Assembly: GCF_900239185.1 (NCBI RefSeq)
Contig: NZ_OENA01000085.1
Location: 51,950 to 115,949, forward strand
DNA from: Tenacibaculum finnmarkense
GTDB lineage: Bacteria > Bacteroidota > Bacteroidia > Flavobacteriales > Flavobacteriaceae
Length of the DNA: 64,000 nucleotides
Reading direction: 5' to 3'
The translations under genes were made by a program, and so were the position numbers. This document shows, piece by piece, positions 18,922 through 27,052 of the stretch; position 1 is the stretch's first letter, and the number at the start of each line of letters is the position of its first letter. The notes below the pieces were generated by a model. It was not told the origin of the DNA, searched no databases, and saw nothing but the letters and a program-made list of their open reading frames with translations.

Positions 18922-19395
18922 TTAATTATTCTTTATAATTTTCGTTAAAAACGGGTAATAATACTCCGCCATATACGCCCCTTTTTTCTTTCCTAAAACA
19001 TTTCCTTTTGAATTAACCACAACCACTGTAGGAAACGCATTAATTCCGTACCTATATTGCAATTCCTCATTTTCTTTTTTAGCTGCTACCGAAACCAAGT
19101 CTCTATTTCTAGGAAAATCGGCTTTATAAAAAATTAAATTTCCATCAGAAAAGTTTTTAAATTTCATTGTTTCAAACAGTTCTTTATCAACTCTTTTACA
19201 TGGATGACACCAATCTGAGCCTGTAAAAAACACCAAAATAGGCTTATTCTCTGCTTTTGACTTTTCAATAGCTGTATTAAAAGAACTTTCCCATTGTATT
19301 TTTTGCGATTCAGCTTGGTGAGCTACAGTATGTTCTTGCGCAAAAGATATTTGTGCTCCTAAAATTAACACTAAAGTTAAAAATATTTTTTTCAT
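18922..19395 (-). CDS. Periplasmic thioredoxin-fold protein
   Basis: A 157-residue protein with signal peptide (MKKIFLTLVLILGAQISFAQ) and a thioredoxin fold. The active site is a CxxC (SDWCHPCKR), preceded by ILVFFTG, and the cis-proline loop is AFPTVVVV. It belongs with the small thioredoxin_7/DsbD-C-like group that reduces or isomerises disulfides in the periplasm. I chose the ATG that starts the signal peptide; an upstream in-frame Met would add a hydrophobic 15-residue tail with no role. Candidate -7 elements TATTTTTG occur twice at 19417-19433. It is convergent with lolD and divergent from nothing nearby; lpxK lies behind it on the same strand. Confidence 0.88.
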   Translation of the reverse strand: MKKIFLTLVLILGAQISFAQEHTVAHQAESQKIQWESSFNTAIEKSKAENKPILVFFTGSDWCHPCKRVDKELFETMKFKNFSDGNLIFYKADFPRNRDLVSVAAKKENEELQYRYGINAFPTVVVVNSKGNVLGKKKGAYMAEYYYPFLTKIIKNN

Positions 19396-19451
19396 TATGA
19401 TTCTCATTTTATAACTCAAAAATATCAAAAATAATACCAAAAACTAAAAAA

Positions 19452-20480
19452 TTAGCCATTTATTTCGTTGATTATAAAATCAGTAAATAATTTTTCATCT
19501 TTTATAAACGTATTTTTTATCGAAATATAACACACCTTTTTTAGCTGATCTTGCAAACGCATATAATCTTTTTCGGTGGTTACAATTATTTTATTATTTG
19601 CTGATAATTTATTGAAATCTGTTTTTATTTTTTCAATATCATTGCTTGTAAAATTATAATGGTCAGGATATTTTAAATGCGTATATTTTATTTTTTCTTC
19701 CGATAAAAACTGTAATAACGAAGTAGGATTTGCAATTCCTGTAACCAATAAAACTTCTTTATTTTTTAAATCTGAAATAGTCAAATTTGCATCACTTCCC
19801 TTTAACTTTTCATCATAAGAAATCCTAGTAAAAAATAATTTCTGATGCTTTTTAAGCTTCAATCTTCCCTTAATTTCTTGCTGTTTTTCTTCAGATAAAT
19901 TTTCAGGACATTTGGTAACAATAATAATTTTTGCACGATCGGCACCACTTCTCGCCTCTCTTAAATTTCCTGTTGGCAATATAAAATCATCGACATATAA
20001 ATCATTATATTTTGTCAATAAAATATTTGTACTTGCCGTTACTTTTCGGTGCTGATACGCATCATCTAATAAAACAACTTGCAAACTAGCATCATTTTTT
20101 AATAAATTTTGAATCCCGTTAGTTCTATCGGCATCAACTGCAATGCTGGCATCATTTTTAAATTTCGTATAAAATTGTAGCGGTTCATCGCCAACATCAG
20201 CAGCAGAATGTGTATCATTTATCAATTGAAAACCTTCCGTTTTTCGTTTATAACCACGACTTAAAACGGCAATTTTATAGTCCTCTTTTAATAATCGAAT
20301 TAAAAATTCAATTTGTGGCGTTTTTCCTGTACCGCCAACACTTAAATTTCCTACGCAAATAACAGGAACTTTAAATTTAGTCGATTTTAGAACATTTATA
20401 TCAAAAAACCAATTGCGAATTTTTGTAATAACATCGTATAAAATGGCAAACGGAAACAATAAAAATCGTAGTAATTTCAT
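19452..20480 (-). CDS. lpxK: Tetraacyldisaccharide 4'-kinase
   Basis: A 342-residue inner-membrane-associated kinase that phosphorylates the 4' position of the lipid A precursor disaccharide using ATP. The N-terminus (LLRFLLFPFAILYDVITKIRN) is the usual membrane-binding helix. It is followed by VPVICVGNLSVGGTGKTP with the Walker A loop, then VLSRGYKRK, and later VLLDDAYQHR, all family hallmarks. The length is normal. It shows that the organism makes lipid A. The start codon lies in a 261-base divergent region from the NIF3 gene, which contains one copy of a dispersed repeat. Confidence 0.96.
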   Translation of the reverse strand: MKLLRFLLFPFAILYDVITKIRNWFFDINVLKSTKFKVPVICVGNLSVGGTGKTPQIEFLIRLLKEDYKIAVLSRGYKRKTEGFQLINDTHSAADVGDEPLQFYTKFKNDASIAVDADRTNGIQNLLKNDASLQVVLLDDAYQHRKVTASTNILLTKYNDLYVDDFILPTGNLREARSGADRAKIIIVTKCPENLSEEKQQEIKGRLKLKKHQKLFFTRISYDEKLKGSDANLTISDLKNKEVLLVTGIANPTSLLQFLSEEKIKYTHLKYPDHYNFTSNDIEKIKTDFNKLSANNKIIVTTEKDYMRLQDQLKKVCYISIKNTFIKDEKLFTDFIINEING

Positions 20481-20545
20481 AGCCTCAAAAGTAAAAATTA
20501 TTATCGATAAAATAAACCTACTAAAACATCGATTTAAGAAAAATT

Positions 20546-20642
20546 ATTTGAAGCTATTTCCCGCTTTCCGCACTCGCTTTTTTTATTTTTTGAAGGAAAA
20601 AAATAAAAAAGAGCTCAAACAATTGCTGCAATCGGGGCTAGG
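20546..20642 (+). repeat. Dispersed intergenic repeat, copy 1
   Basis: A roughly 97-base element between lpxK and the NIF3 gene. It contains TTGAAGC, then CCCGCTTTCCGCACTCGC, a T-rich arm that pairs with an A-rich arm (GCTTTTTTTATTTTTT against AAAAAATAAAAAAGAGC) to form a hairpin, then CTCAAAC and CAATCGGGGCTAGG. A second copy in the opposite orientation is at 37443-37542. It is non-coding; apparent small reading frames across it are not believable. Confidence 0.85.
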
Positions 20643-20708
20643 AATTTGTGCTCAATTTAAAAATCTTTCATCTTTTTAAAATAAAAATAAGATTATATCC
20701 AATTTTAG

Positions 20709-20716
20709 TAACTTTG
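20709..20716 (+). promoter_or_regulatory. Candidate -7 element of the NIF3/coiled-coil operon
   Basis: TAACTTTG is an exact TAnnTTTG match, 25 bases before the ATG at 20742. No clear -33 TTG is seen upstream. Confidence 0.45.
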
Positions 20717-20741
20717 AAACATCTTTTTTAAACTCAAAAAA

Positions 20742-21836
20742 ATGCAAATAAAAGACGTTACCAATTATATTGAAGAACTAGCCCCGCTTGCTTATGCCGA
20801 AAGTTTTGACAATGTTGGCTTATTAATAGGTGATTATTCTACAAAAGTTACAGGTGTTTTAGTAACTTTAGATACTTTAGAGAAAACAATTGACCAAGCA
20901 ATTGCTGAGAATTGCAATTTAATTGTAAGCTTTCACCCGATTATTTTTAGCGGATTAAAAAAAATAAACGGCAACAATTACGTTGAACGAGTTGTTTTAA
21001 AAGCCATTCAAAATAATATTGCCATTTATGCAACTCACACCGCTTTAGACAATGTAAACAATGGTGTTTCAGCTAAAATGTGTGAAGTTTTAGGGCTTCA
21101 AAAGTGCAAAACATTGATTCCTAAAAAAGGAATTATTAAAAAATTAACCACCTACGTTCCAATTAAAAATGCCGAAAAACTACGCACAAAACTCTTTGAA
21201 GCAGGTGCAGGAAATATCGGAAATTATGACAATTGCTCTTTTAATTTTCAAGGAACAACAACCTATAAAGGAGCTGAAAGTTCAAATCCGACGGTAGGAG
21301 AAAAAGGCGAATTTATATCCGAAGAAGAAATCGCTATTTCAGTGAGTTTTATCAATAATTTAGAAGGAAAAATACTTAAAACGCTCTTTAATAATCATCC
21401 GTATGAAGAGGTTGCTTACGAAATAATTACTTTAGACAACAGCCATCAAAACATCGGAATGGGAATGATTGGCGAGTTTAAAACTCCAATGAATGAACAT
21501 GAATTTTTATCTTTTGTAAAAAAAACATTTAAAACCGATTGTGTTCGACATTCCGAATTATTAGAAAAACCGATTAAAAAAGTAGCCGTTTTAGGCGGTT
21601 CAGGGAGTTTTGCTATCAAAAATGCCCTCAAATTAAATGCCGATGCTTATATAAGTGCCGATTTTAAATATCATGAGTTTTTTCAGGCAGAAGGAAAAAT
21701 AGTCCTTGCCGATGTTGGGCATTATGAGAGTGAACAGTTTACAAAAAACCTTTTGATTGATTATCTTCGTAAAAAATTTAGTACTTTTGCAATTACTTTA
21801 AGCGAAGAAAGTACAAATCCAATACACTATATATAA
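20742..21836 (+). CDS. NIF3-like dinuclear metal-centre protein (DUF34)
   Basis: A 364-residue protein of the NIF3/YbgI family, which forms ring-shaped hexamers with a two-metal site. Markers are the N-terminus (EELAPLAYAESFDNVGLLIGD), the metal-binding SFHPIIF and the segment YATHTALDNVNNG, and near the end DVGHYESEQF. Residues about 125-240 form the inserted CutA-like (PII-type) domain (TTYVPIKNAEKLRTKLFEAGAGNIGNYD), typical of the long form. The biochemical function is not settled; hydrolase roles in nucleotide or cofactor metabolism have been suggested. It forms an operon with the next gene (6-base gap). That pairing is common in Bacteroidota. Confidence 0.94.
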   Translation: MQIKDVTNYIEELAPLAYAESFDNVGLLIGDYSTKVTGVLVTLDTLEKTIDQAIAENCNLIVSFHPIIFSGLKKINGNNYVERVVLKAIQNNIAIYATHTALDNVNNGVSAKMCEVLGLQKCKTLIPKKGIIKKLTTYVPIKNAEKLRTKLFEAGAGNIGNYDNCSFNFQGTTTYKGAESSNPTVGEKGEFISEEEIAISVSFINNLEGKILKTLFNNHPYEEVAYEIITLDNSHQNIGMGMIGEFKTPMNEHEFLSFVKKTFKTDCVRHSELLEKPIKKVAVLGGSGSFAIKNALKLNADAYISADFKYHEFFQAEGKIVLADVGHYESEQFTKNLLIDYLRKKFSTFAITLSEESTNPIHYI

Positions 21837-21842
21837 ACAGAG

Positions 21843-22613
21843 ATGGCAAAAAAAGAAGTAACGGTAGAAGAAAAATTAAGAGCGTTATACGATTTACAGT
21901 TAATCGATTCTAGAATTGACGAAATCAGAAACGTTCGTGGTGAATTACCTTTAGAAGTTGAAGATTTAGAAGATGAAGTTGCCGGATTAAATACTAGACT
22001 TTCTAAATTAAAAGAAGAAGCTGCTAGTTTAGATACTGATATTAGTAATAAAAAATCAGCAATTATCGAATCTAAAGCGTTAATTGTAAAGTATGAAGAG
22101 CAGCAAAAAAACGTTCGTAACAATCGTGAGTTTGAGGCTTTAACTAAAGAAATTGAATTTCAAGAATTAGAAATTGAATTATCTGAAAAAAGAATTAAAG
22201 AGTACAAGGTTAAAACAACTCAAAAAAATAGTGTTGTTGAAAAAACCAAAGAAAAAGTAAAACAACAACAAAGTCATTTGACCCACAAGAAAGATGAACT
22301 TGATAGTATTTTAAAGGAAACTGAAAAAGAAGAGCAATTATTAAAAGAGAAATCTGAAGAATATGCGTTATCTATTGACAAGCATTTATTAACTGCTTAT
22401 AACAGAATCCGTACTAAAGTAAGAAACGGATTGGCTGTTGTTGCCATTGAACGTGGTGCTGCTGGTGGTTCTTTCTTTACAATTCCTCCGCAAATTCAAT
22501 TAGAAATTGCAAACAGAAAGAAAATTACAATTGATGAGCATAGTGGGCGTATTTTAGTTGATGCTGCTTTAGCTCAAGAAGAAAAAGAAAAGATTGATAG
22601 CTTATTTATATAA
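21843..22613 (+). CDS. Coiled-coil protein with a degenerate C4 zinc-ribbon domain
   Basis: A 256-residue protein. Residues about 30-190 are a long antiparallel coiled coil rich in Glu, Lys and Leu, and the C-terminus has the layout of the C4-type zinc-ribbon (zf-RING_7/DUF164, CT398-like) family. In the family the ribbon has two CxxC pairs. Here they read A207-GG-S210 (GAAGGSF) and D231-EH-S234 (DEHSGRILVD), so all four zinc ligands are gone while the surrounding framework (IPPQ, GRILVD) is kept. The family is thought to act as a small nucleic-acid-linked or flagellar-type scaffold; the role here is unknown. It is co-transcribed with the NIF3 gene and followed by a strong terminator. Confidence 0.88.
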   Translation: MAKKEVTVEEKLRALYDLQLIDSRIDEIRNVRGELPLEVEDLEDEVAGLNTRLSKLKEEAASLDTDISNKKSAIIESKALIVKYEEQQKNVRNNREFEALTKEIEFQELEIELSEKRIKEYKVKTTQKNSVVEKTKEKVKQQQSHLTHKKDELDSILKETEKEEQLLKEKSEEYALSIDKHLLTAYNRIRTKVRNGLAVVAIERGAAGGSFFTIPPQIQLEIANRKKITIDEHSGRILVDAALAQEEKEKIDSLFI

Positions 22614-22640
22614 GCAATTCTTATTTTTAAATATATATAA

Positions 22641-22666
22641 AAAGCGCTCTTTCGAGCGCTTTTTTA
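22641..22666 (+). terminator. Terminator of the NIF3/coiled-coil operon
   Basis: AAAGCGCTC pairs with GAGCGCTTT around TTTC and is followed by a T run. It lies 28 bases after the stop codon. Confidence 0.93.
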
Positions 22667-22722
22667 TTGTTGTAGTTTTAGTAAAAAATATTGTAAAAAA
22701 GCTATAAAAATTCGCCTTAAAA

Positions 22723-23646
22723 TTAAAAGAATCTCGGTGATCTATACTTTTGACCTCTCGATAGTTCGTATTGCAACATAATTTCGTGAGTTCCTGAATT
22801 TGTTACATTATAATTAGAGGTTGTTAAATCATACGAATATCCGATAAGTAAGGTGTTTGAGGCTTGAAAACCTAAAAGAACACTTACCGCATCGTCCCAT
22901 CTCCAACCTAAACCTGCTCTAAATTTATCTTTAAATAATAAATTTGCTGATAAATCTAACGATAATGGCGCTCCTGAAACGGCTTTTAAAAGTGCGGCGG
23001 GTTTAAATTTAAAATCATAATTAATATCATACACATATCCTGCTATTAAAAAAAAGTGCATTCTTTCAACCGCTGTTTTTCCTAGTGGTATTTCTTGATC
23101 GTAATGTTCTGTTCTTAAAATATTCGGCACCGATAATCCTACATACCAATCTGGCTTGTAATAATAAATTCCTGCACCAATAGTTGGTAAAAATTTACTT
23201 ACATTTTGCCCAAAAGCAGCTTCTGTATCAGTTGCTTCTCCTTTACTCCAATCAATATTTAAGAAACGTCCTCCTAAACGTAAACCAAATGCTAAACTAG
23301 CATCTACATCAGTTTGAATAGTATATGACAGGTTGCTATCTAGGTAAAATTCTTTTGATGGACCTATTTCATCATTCATTATATTAACCCCTAAACCTAA
23401 ACCTGAAGAGCCTATAGGCGTGTGATAACTTATATTTTGAGTTTCTGGAGCACCTTCAAAACCAACCCACTGCGTTCTACCGATTACCGTAATAACGCCG
23501 TAATAATTAGAACCTGCATATGCCGGATTTATATTCATGGTGTTATACATATACTGTGAATATTGAGGATCTTGCTGTGCCTGTGTAGTTGTTATGGTGC
23601 ATATACTAAATACAAATACACAGATTATACTTAAAAATAACTTCAT
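22723..23646 (-). CDS. PorP/SprF family type IX secretion system outer-membrane protein
   Basis: A 307-residue protein with signal peptide (ending TTTQAQ) and the family start QQDPQYSQYMYNTMNINPAYAGS. It continues as a beta-barrel with repeated patterns such as GLGLGVNIMND and LGVGLRLG-type strands, ending in HEIMLQYEL. PorP/SprF proteins help secrete or anchor T9SS cargo and usually sit next to a gene for a large adhesin with a type B sorting domain. No such partner is adjacent; the neighbours are unrelated housekeeping genes. It is monocistronic and convergent with the coiled-coil gene. Confidence 0.93.
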   Translation of the reverse strand: MKLFLSIICVFVFSICTITTTQAQQDPQYSQYMYNTMNINPAYAGSNYYGVITVIGRTQWVGFEGAPETQNISYHTPIGSSGLGLGVNIMNDEIGPSKEFYLDSNLSYTIQTDVDASLAFGLRLGGRFLNIDWSKGEATDTEAAFGQNVSKFLPTIGAGIYYYKPDWYVGLSVPNILRTEHYDQEIPLGKTAVERMHFFLIAGYVYDINYDFKFKPAALLKAVSGAPLSLDLSANLLFKDKFRAGLGWRWDDAVSVLLGFQASNTLLIGYSYDLTTSNYNVTNSGTHEIMLQYELSRGQKYRSPRFF

Positions 23647-23827
23647 TTTATGTAATTTTTTTATTTTATGAATACGAATTGTAACCGCATTTAGTATTAA
23701 AGCTCATTTCTTACTTTTTTAGGCGCTCCCAAAATGCGCTTTTAAATTTAAAAATCTTCTACAAAAAGATAAGAAGCCTTAAATTAATTAGTTACAAATA
23801 TATCATATATTTTGATAAAAGATAAAA

Positions 23828-24991
23828 CTAACTAATCTTGAATTTTTTTAATTTTTCAATAACAATATCAATATCATCAAGACTTGTTAATTTACTAAAC
23901 GAAAATCGTACCGAAGTTTTTTGAGTTGCTTCTTCATTTAAAAAAGCTCGCAACACGTGTGACCCCTTACTCGCTCCGCTTTGGCAAGCACTTCCTCCTG
24001 ATGCCGCTACTCCGTGTAAATCTAACGTAAAAAGCATCATTTTATCTTGTACCGGAAAACGGACATTTAATATAGTGTAACTACTTTTTTCTAAATTTGC
24101 TGATGCACCATTAAACTCAATATTTTCAAAATTAGTATTTAACTGTGCTATAAAATACGCTTTTATGCTTTGAATATGTTTTTTATCTTCAAGTAAAGAC
24201 TCATATGAAATTGCCAAGGCTTTTTCCATCCCTAAAATTCCATGTACATTTTCGGTACTCGCCCTAGCACCTCTTTCTTGTTCGCCTCCATATAATAAAG
24301 GCTTTATCGAAATCCCCTTTTTTACATAGGCAAAACCAACACCTTTTGGTCCATGAAATTTATGCGCACTTGCGGCAATAAAATCAATTGGTGTTTTTTG
24401 TAAATCTAACTCATAATGACCAATTGCTTGTACAGTATCGGAATGAAAATACGCCTTATTTTGTGTGCATAATTCTGCTACTTTATCAATTGCTAATAAA
24501 TTTCCAATTTCATTATTTACATACATTAAACTAACCAAGGTTTTTTCGGCAGATTTTTCAGCCGTGTTTGCTGTATTTTGTTTTAAAATAGCTTCTAATT
24601 CTGTTAAATTAATACTACCTTTTTTATCTACAGAAATAAATTCTACGGTTATTTGGTGTTTTTTCTGAAGATATTCAACAGTACGCAACACCGCATGATG
24701 CTCTATTTTAGAGGTAATAATTCTTGTGACTCCTAAATTTAAAACAGCATTGTATAAAATTAAATTATCAGCTTCTGTACCACCTGCTGTAAAAATAATT
24801 TCACTTGCCGATACATTAAAGCGTTTGGCAATATTTTTTCGAGCCGTTTCTACAGCTGCTTTGGCTTTTCGACCAAATTGATGCACAGAAGATGGGTTTC
24901 CAAAATTTGCTAACATTGATGCATTGATTACCGCAACAACTTCGGGTAACATGGGCGTGGTAGCGGCATTATCTAAATAAACAGCTTTCAT
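23828..24991 (-). CDS. Cysteine desulfurase (class V aminotransferase family)
   Basis: A 387-residue pyridoxal-phosphate enzyme that removes sulfur from cysteine for Fe-S clusters or thiolated tRNA. The N-terminus YLDNAATTPMLPEV and FGNPSSVHQFG are family signatures. The cofactor lysine is Lys211 (SAHKFHGPKG) and the persulfide cysteine is Cys336 in the loop GGSACQSGAS. The fold and the HEAVLRT-like segment (EHHAVL) agree with the NifS/IscS group. No isc or suf genes are adjacent, so the physiological acceptor cannot be told. It is followed on the same strand (upstream in transcription) by the Smr-domain gene, 15 bases away. Confidence 0.95.
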   Translation of the reverse strand: MKAVYLDNAATTPMLPEVVAVINASMLANFGNPSSVHQFGRKAKAAVETARKNIAKRFNVSASEIIFTAGGTEADNLILYNAVLNLGVTRIITSKIEHHAVLRTVEYLQKKHQITVEFISVDKKGSINLTELEAILKQNTANTAEKSAEKTLVSLMYVNNEIGNLLAIDKVAELCTQNKAYFHSDTVQAIGHYELDLQKTPIDFIAASAHKFHGPKGVGFAYVKKGISIKPLLYGGEQERGARASTENVHGILGMEKALAISYESLLEDKKHIQSIKAYFIAQLNTNFENIEFNGASANLEKSSYTILNVRFPVQDKMMLFTLDLHGVAASGGSACQSGASKGSHVLRAFLNEEATQKTSVRFSFSKLTSLDDIDIVIEKLKKFKIS

Positions 24992-25006
24992 AAAATAAAT
25001 ATATAA

Positions 25007-25555
25007 TTAATTCGGATTTTGATAAATGTAAACTTCGGTAGCTCCTTTACCATATTTTTGATAAGAAGCATCATAATATTTTACAGGATAATTATTCAAC
25101 AAATAATCTAGTTCGGTTTTTAAAACGCCCTCTCCTATTCCGTGAATTAACACCAATTTCGAAATACTTTTCGAAATACAATATTCCAATTTATGTTTTG
25201 CGGTTTCTAACTGCAATGACAATACTTCGTAATTATCCATGCCACGGGTAGATTTCACCAATTTATTAGCGTGTAAATCTACTTCCATAACCACTTCATT
25301 CTTATCTTTTACAAAAAAAGATTTTTTCTTTTTAACAGGTTCTTGCGTTTTTTGTTGCAACAGCGCTCTTGAAACACGTGTTTGCCTACTTAATTCATGT
25401 TGTTCTACCTGAATTTTAATTAATTCTGATGCTAAAAAAGGAAACTCCATGCCATCTTGATCTTTAACAAAAAACAGCTCCTTTTCTTTCCTTGTTATAA
25501 TCCCCCTAATATCAGCATCTAACACCGATACTTTATTTCCTATTTCGAAACACAT
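25007..25555 (-). CDS. Smr-domain protein
   Basis: A 182-residue protein. The N-terminal 60 residues form a small beta-rich domain (IGNKVSVLDADIRGIITRKE) seen in the short Bacteroidota relatives of MutS2 tails. From about residue 90 it is an Smr domain with VDLHANKL (His of the DLHG-like motif) and LVLIHGIGEGVLKTEL. Smr domains are nucleases that act on branched DNA or on mRNA of stalled ribosomes. Here the MutS ATPase part is absent, so the target is not known. It lies directly upstream of the cysteine desulfurase and is probably co-transcribed with it. Confidence 0.88.
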   Translation of the reverse strand: MCFEIGNKVSVLDADIRGIITRKEKELFFVKDQDGMEFPFLASELIKIQVEQHELSRQTRVSRALLQQKTQEPVKKKKSFFVKDKNEVVMEVDLHANKLVKSTRGMDNYEVLSLQLETAKHKLEYCISKSISKLVLIHGIGEGVLKTELDYLLNNYPVKYYDASYQKYGKGATEVYIYQNPN

Positions 25556-25595
25556 ACTTAACCTTTATTTAATTTAAAAAAAGAGCTTTACAGCG

Positions 25596-25603
25596 TATTT
25601 TTG
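25596..25603 (+). promoter_or_regulatory. Candidate -7 element of the ArsC-like gene
   Basis: TATTTTTG is an exact TAnnTTTG match, 35 bases before the ATG at 25638. Confidence 0.45.
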
Positions 25604-25637
25604 CAAAAATTGCATCTTACAAAAGAACTCTAAAAAA

Positions 25638-26270
25638 ATGATAAACACTAAAAATATCAGTACAAAAATATTCTTTGAACAAGCTAAAAAAAATATAACA
25701 ATTAGCCCTGAACGCAAAGAAGTACTTACTGATATTGCACACTTAATTACCAAGGAATATCAAGAAAGAGAAAAAATCAATTTAAATTTTATTTGTACCC
25801 ACAATTCAAGAAGAAGTCAATTTGCACAAGTTTGGAGTTTTTTTGCTATTGAATATTTTAACTTAAAAAATATTTTTGCATACTCAGGCGGAACAGAAAC
25901 AACTGCTTTTCATAGAAACACGGTAAAAAGCTTACAAAAAACAGGTTTTGAATTTAATATTCAAGATTTTTCGCATCAAAACCCGCGGTATTTAATTTCT
26001 TTTAAAGGATGTAAAAACAACATTTTAGGATTTTCAAAAACCTATGACGACCCTAATAATAGCTATCCATATATTGCCATTACAACCTGCGATAATGCCG
26101 ATGAAAACTGTCCTTTTATTGCCGATGCTATTGATAGATTTCACCTAGCATACACCGATCCAAAAAGTTCAGACAATACCGATACCACTATTGAAAGCTA
26201 TTTAAACACCAGCAAACAAATTGCTGGTGAGTTATTTTATATTTTTGAGATGATAAAAAAAGAACAGTAG
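25638..26270 (+). CDS. Arsenate reductase-like low-molecular-weight phosphatase family protein
   Basis: A 210-residue protein with the phosphatase P-loop C-x5-R (Cys53, CTHNSRR). Two more cysteines stand seven residues apart (Cys151 and Cys158 in TTCDNADENCPF). This is the three-cysteine relay of thioredoxin-coupled arsenate reductases of the Staphylococcus ArsC type, where the segment reads similarly. The protein has an N-terminal extension of about 45 residues. No arsR or arsenite pump gene is nearby, so arsenate reduction is likely but unproven; a protein-tyrosine phosphatase role is the alternative. It ends one base before the convergent ppk2 gene. Confidence 0.82.
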   Translation: MINTKNISTKIFFEQAKKNITISPERKEVLTDIAHLITKEYQEREKINLNFICTHNSRRSQFAQVWSFFAIEYFNLKNIFAYSGGTETTAFHRNTVKSLQKTGFEFNIQDFSHQNPRYLISFKGCKNNILGFSKTYDDPNNSYPYIAITTCDNADENCPFIADAIDRFHLAYTDPKSSDNTDTTIESYLNTSKQIAGELFYIFEMIKKEQ

Positions 26271-26271
26271 C

Positions 26272-27051
26272 TTATACTACGGTATTTTTATCGTACGGAA
26301 TACTCTTTAATACATGATTAATTACGTTAACTCTAGCAATTGTTTTTCTATTTGCTCGAATTACTTTCCAAGGAGATATCTGGGTATTTGTTTTAGAAAA
26401 CATAGCTCTTTTGTAGTCAGTATAATCATCCCAAAGTTCTTGGGCTTTTAAATCTACAGGAGTAATTTTCCATTGTTTTAATGGATTATTTACAATTTCT
26501 TTAAAGCGCTTAGATTGTTCTTTTTTATTGATTGACATATAAATTTTAACCAATCGAATGCCCGATTCTAAAATCATTCTTTCAAAATCGTTTACCTGAT
26601 TCATAAAAATTTGATGTTCTTCATCGGTACAAAAACCGTTCACAGGCTCTACCACAGCACGGTTGTACCAGCTTCTATCAAAAAAAACAATTTCGCCTGC
26701 CTTAGGAAACTGCTCTACATATCGCTGAAAATACCATTGTCCTTTTTCATCTTCATTGGGTTTTGGTAGCGCTACAATTCGCATATGACGTGGGTTAATT
26801 CTTTCGGTCATTCTACGGATAGCACCTCCTTTTCCGGCAGCATCTCTTCCTTCTAAAATAACAATAATTCGTTCATTTTTATGAATACCCCAAGTTTGCA
26901 TGCGAATTAATTCTACCTGTAATTTTTTAAGCTTGCGTTCGTAATCTACATATCGAACAGCTTTTTCTAGGTTTAACGGATTCGTTAATAACGACTTTAA
27001 CCCCTTATTTGTATTCAGTTTATTTACGGCTGCTTGTGTTAATTTTTCCAT
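26272..27051 (-). CDS. ppk2: Polyphosphate kinase 2 family protein, copy B
   Basis: A 259-residue kinase that transfers phosphate between polyphosphate and nucleotides. Walker A GRDAAGKGG, Walker B VFFDRSWYNRA and the lid region with NNPLKQWK are intact, so it should be active. It lacks a second PPK2 domain (one-domain, class I-like length). The paralogue at 27053-27910 is directly upstream with a one-base gap, so the two form an operon. They align over about 230 residues. Which nucleotide is used (AMP, ADP, GDP) cannot be told. It could store or recover energy from polyphosphate. Confidence 0.94.
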   Translation of the reverse strand: MEKLTQAAVNKLNTNKGLKSLLTNPLNLEKAVRYVDYERKLKKLQVELIRMQTWGIHKNERIIVILEGRDAAGKGGAIRRMTERINPRHMRIVALPKPNEDEKGQWYFQRYVEQFPKAGEIVFFDRSWYNRAVVEPVNGFCTDEEHQIFMNQVNDFERMILESGIRLVKIYMSINKKEQSKRFKEIVNNPLKQWKITPVDLKAQELWDDYTDYKRAMFSKTNTQISPWKVIRANRKTIARVNVINHVLKSIPYDKNTVV

Positions 27052-27052
27052 A

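Noticed and set aside
20413..20679. Reading frame of 88 codons on the plus strand between lpxK and the NIF3 gene
   Set aside because: It runs antisense into lpxK and across a dispersed non-coding repeat; the composition is lysine-rich noise from A/T tracts.
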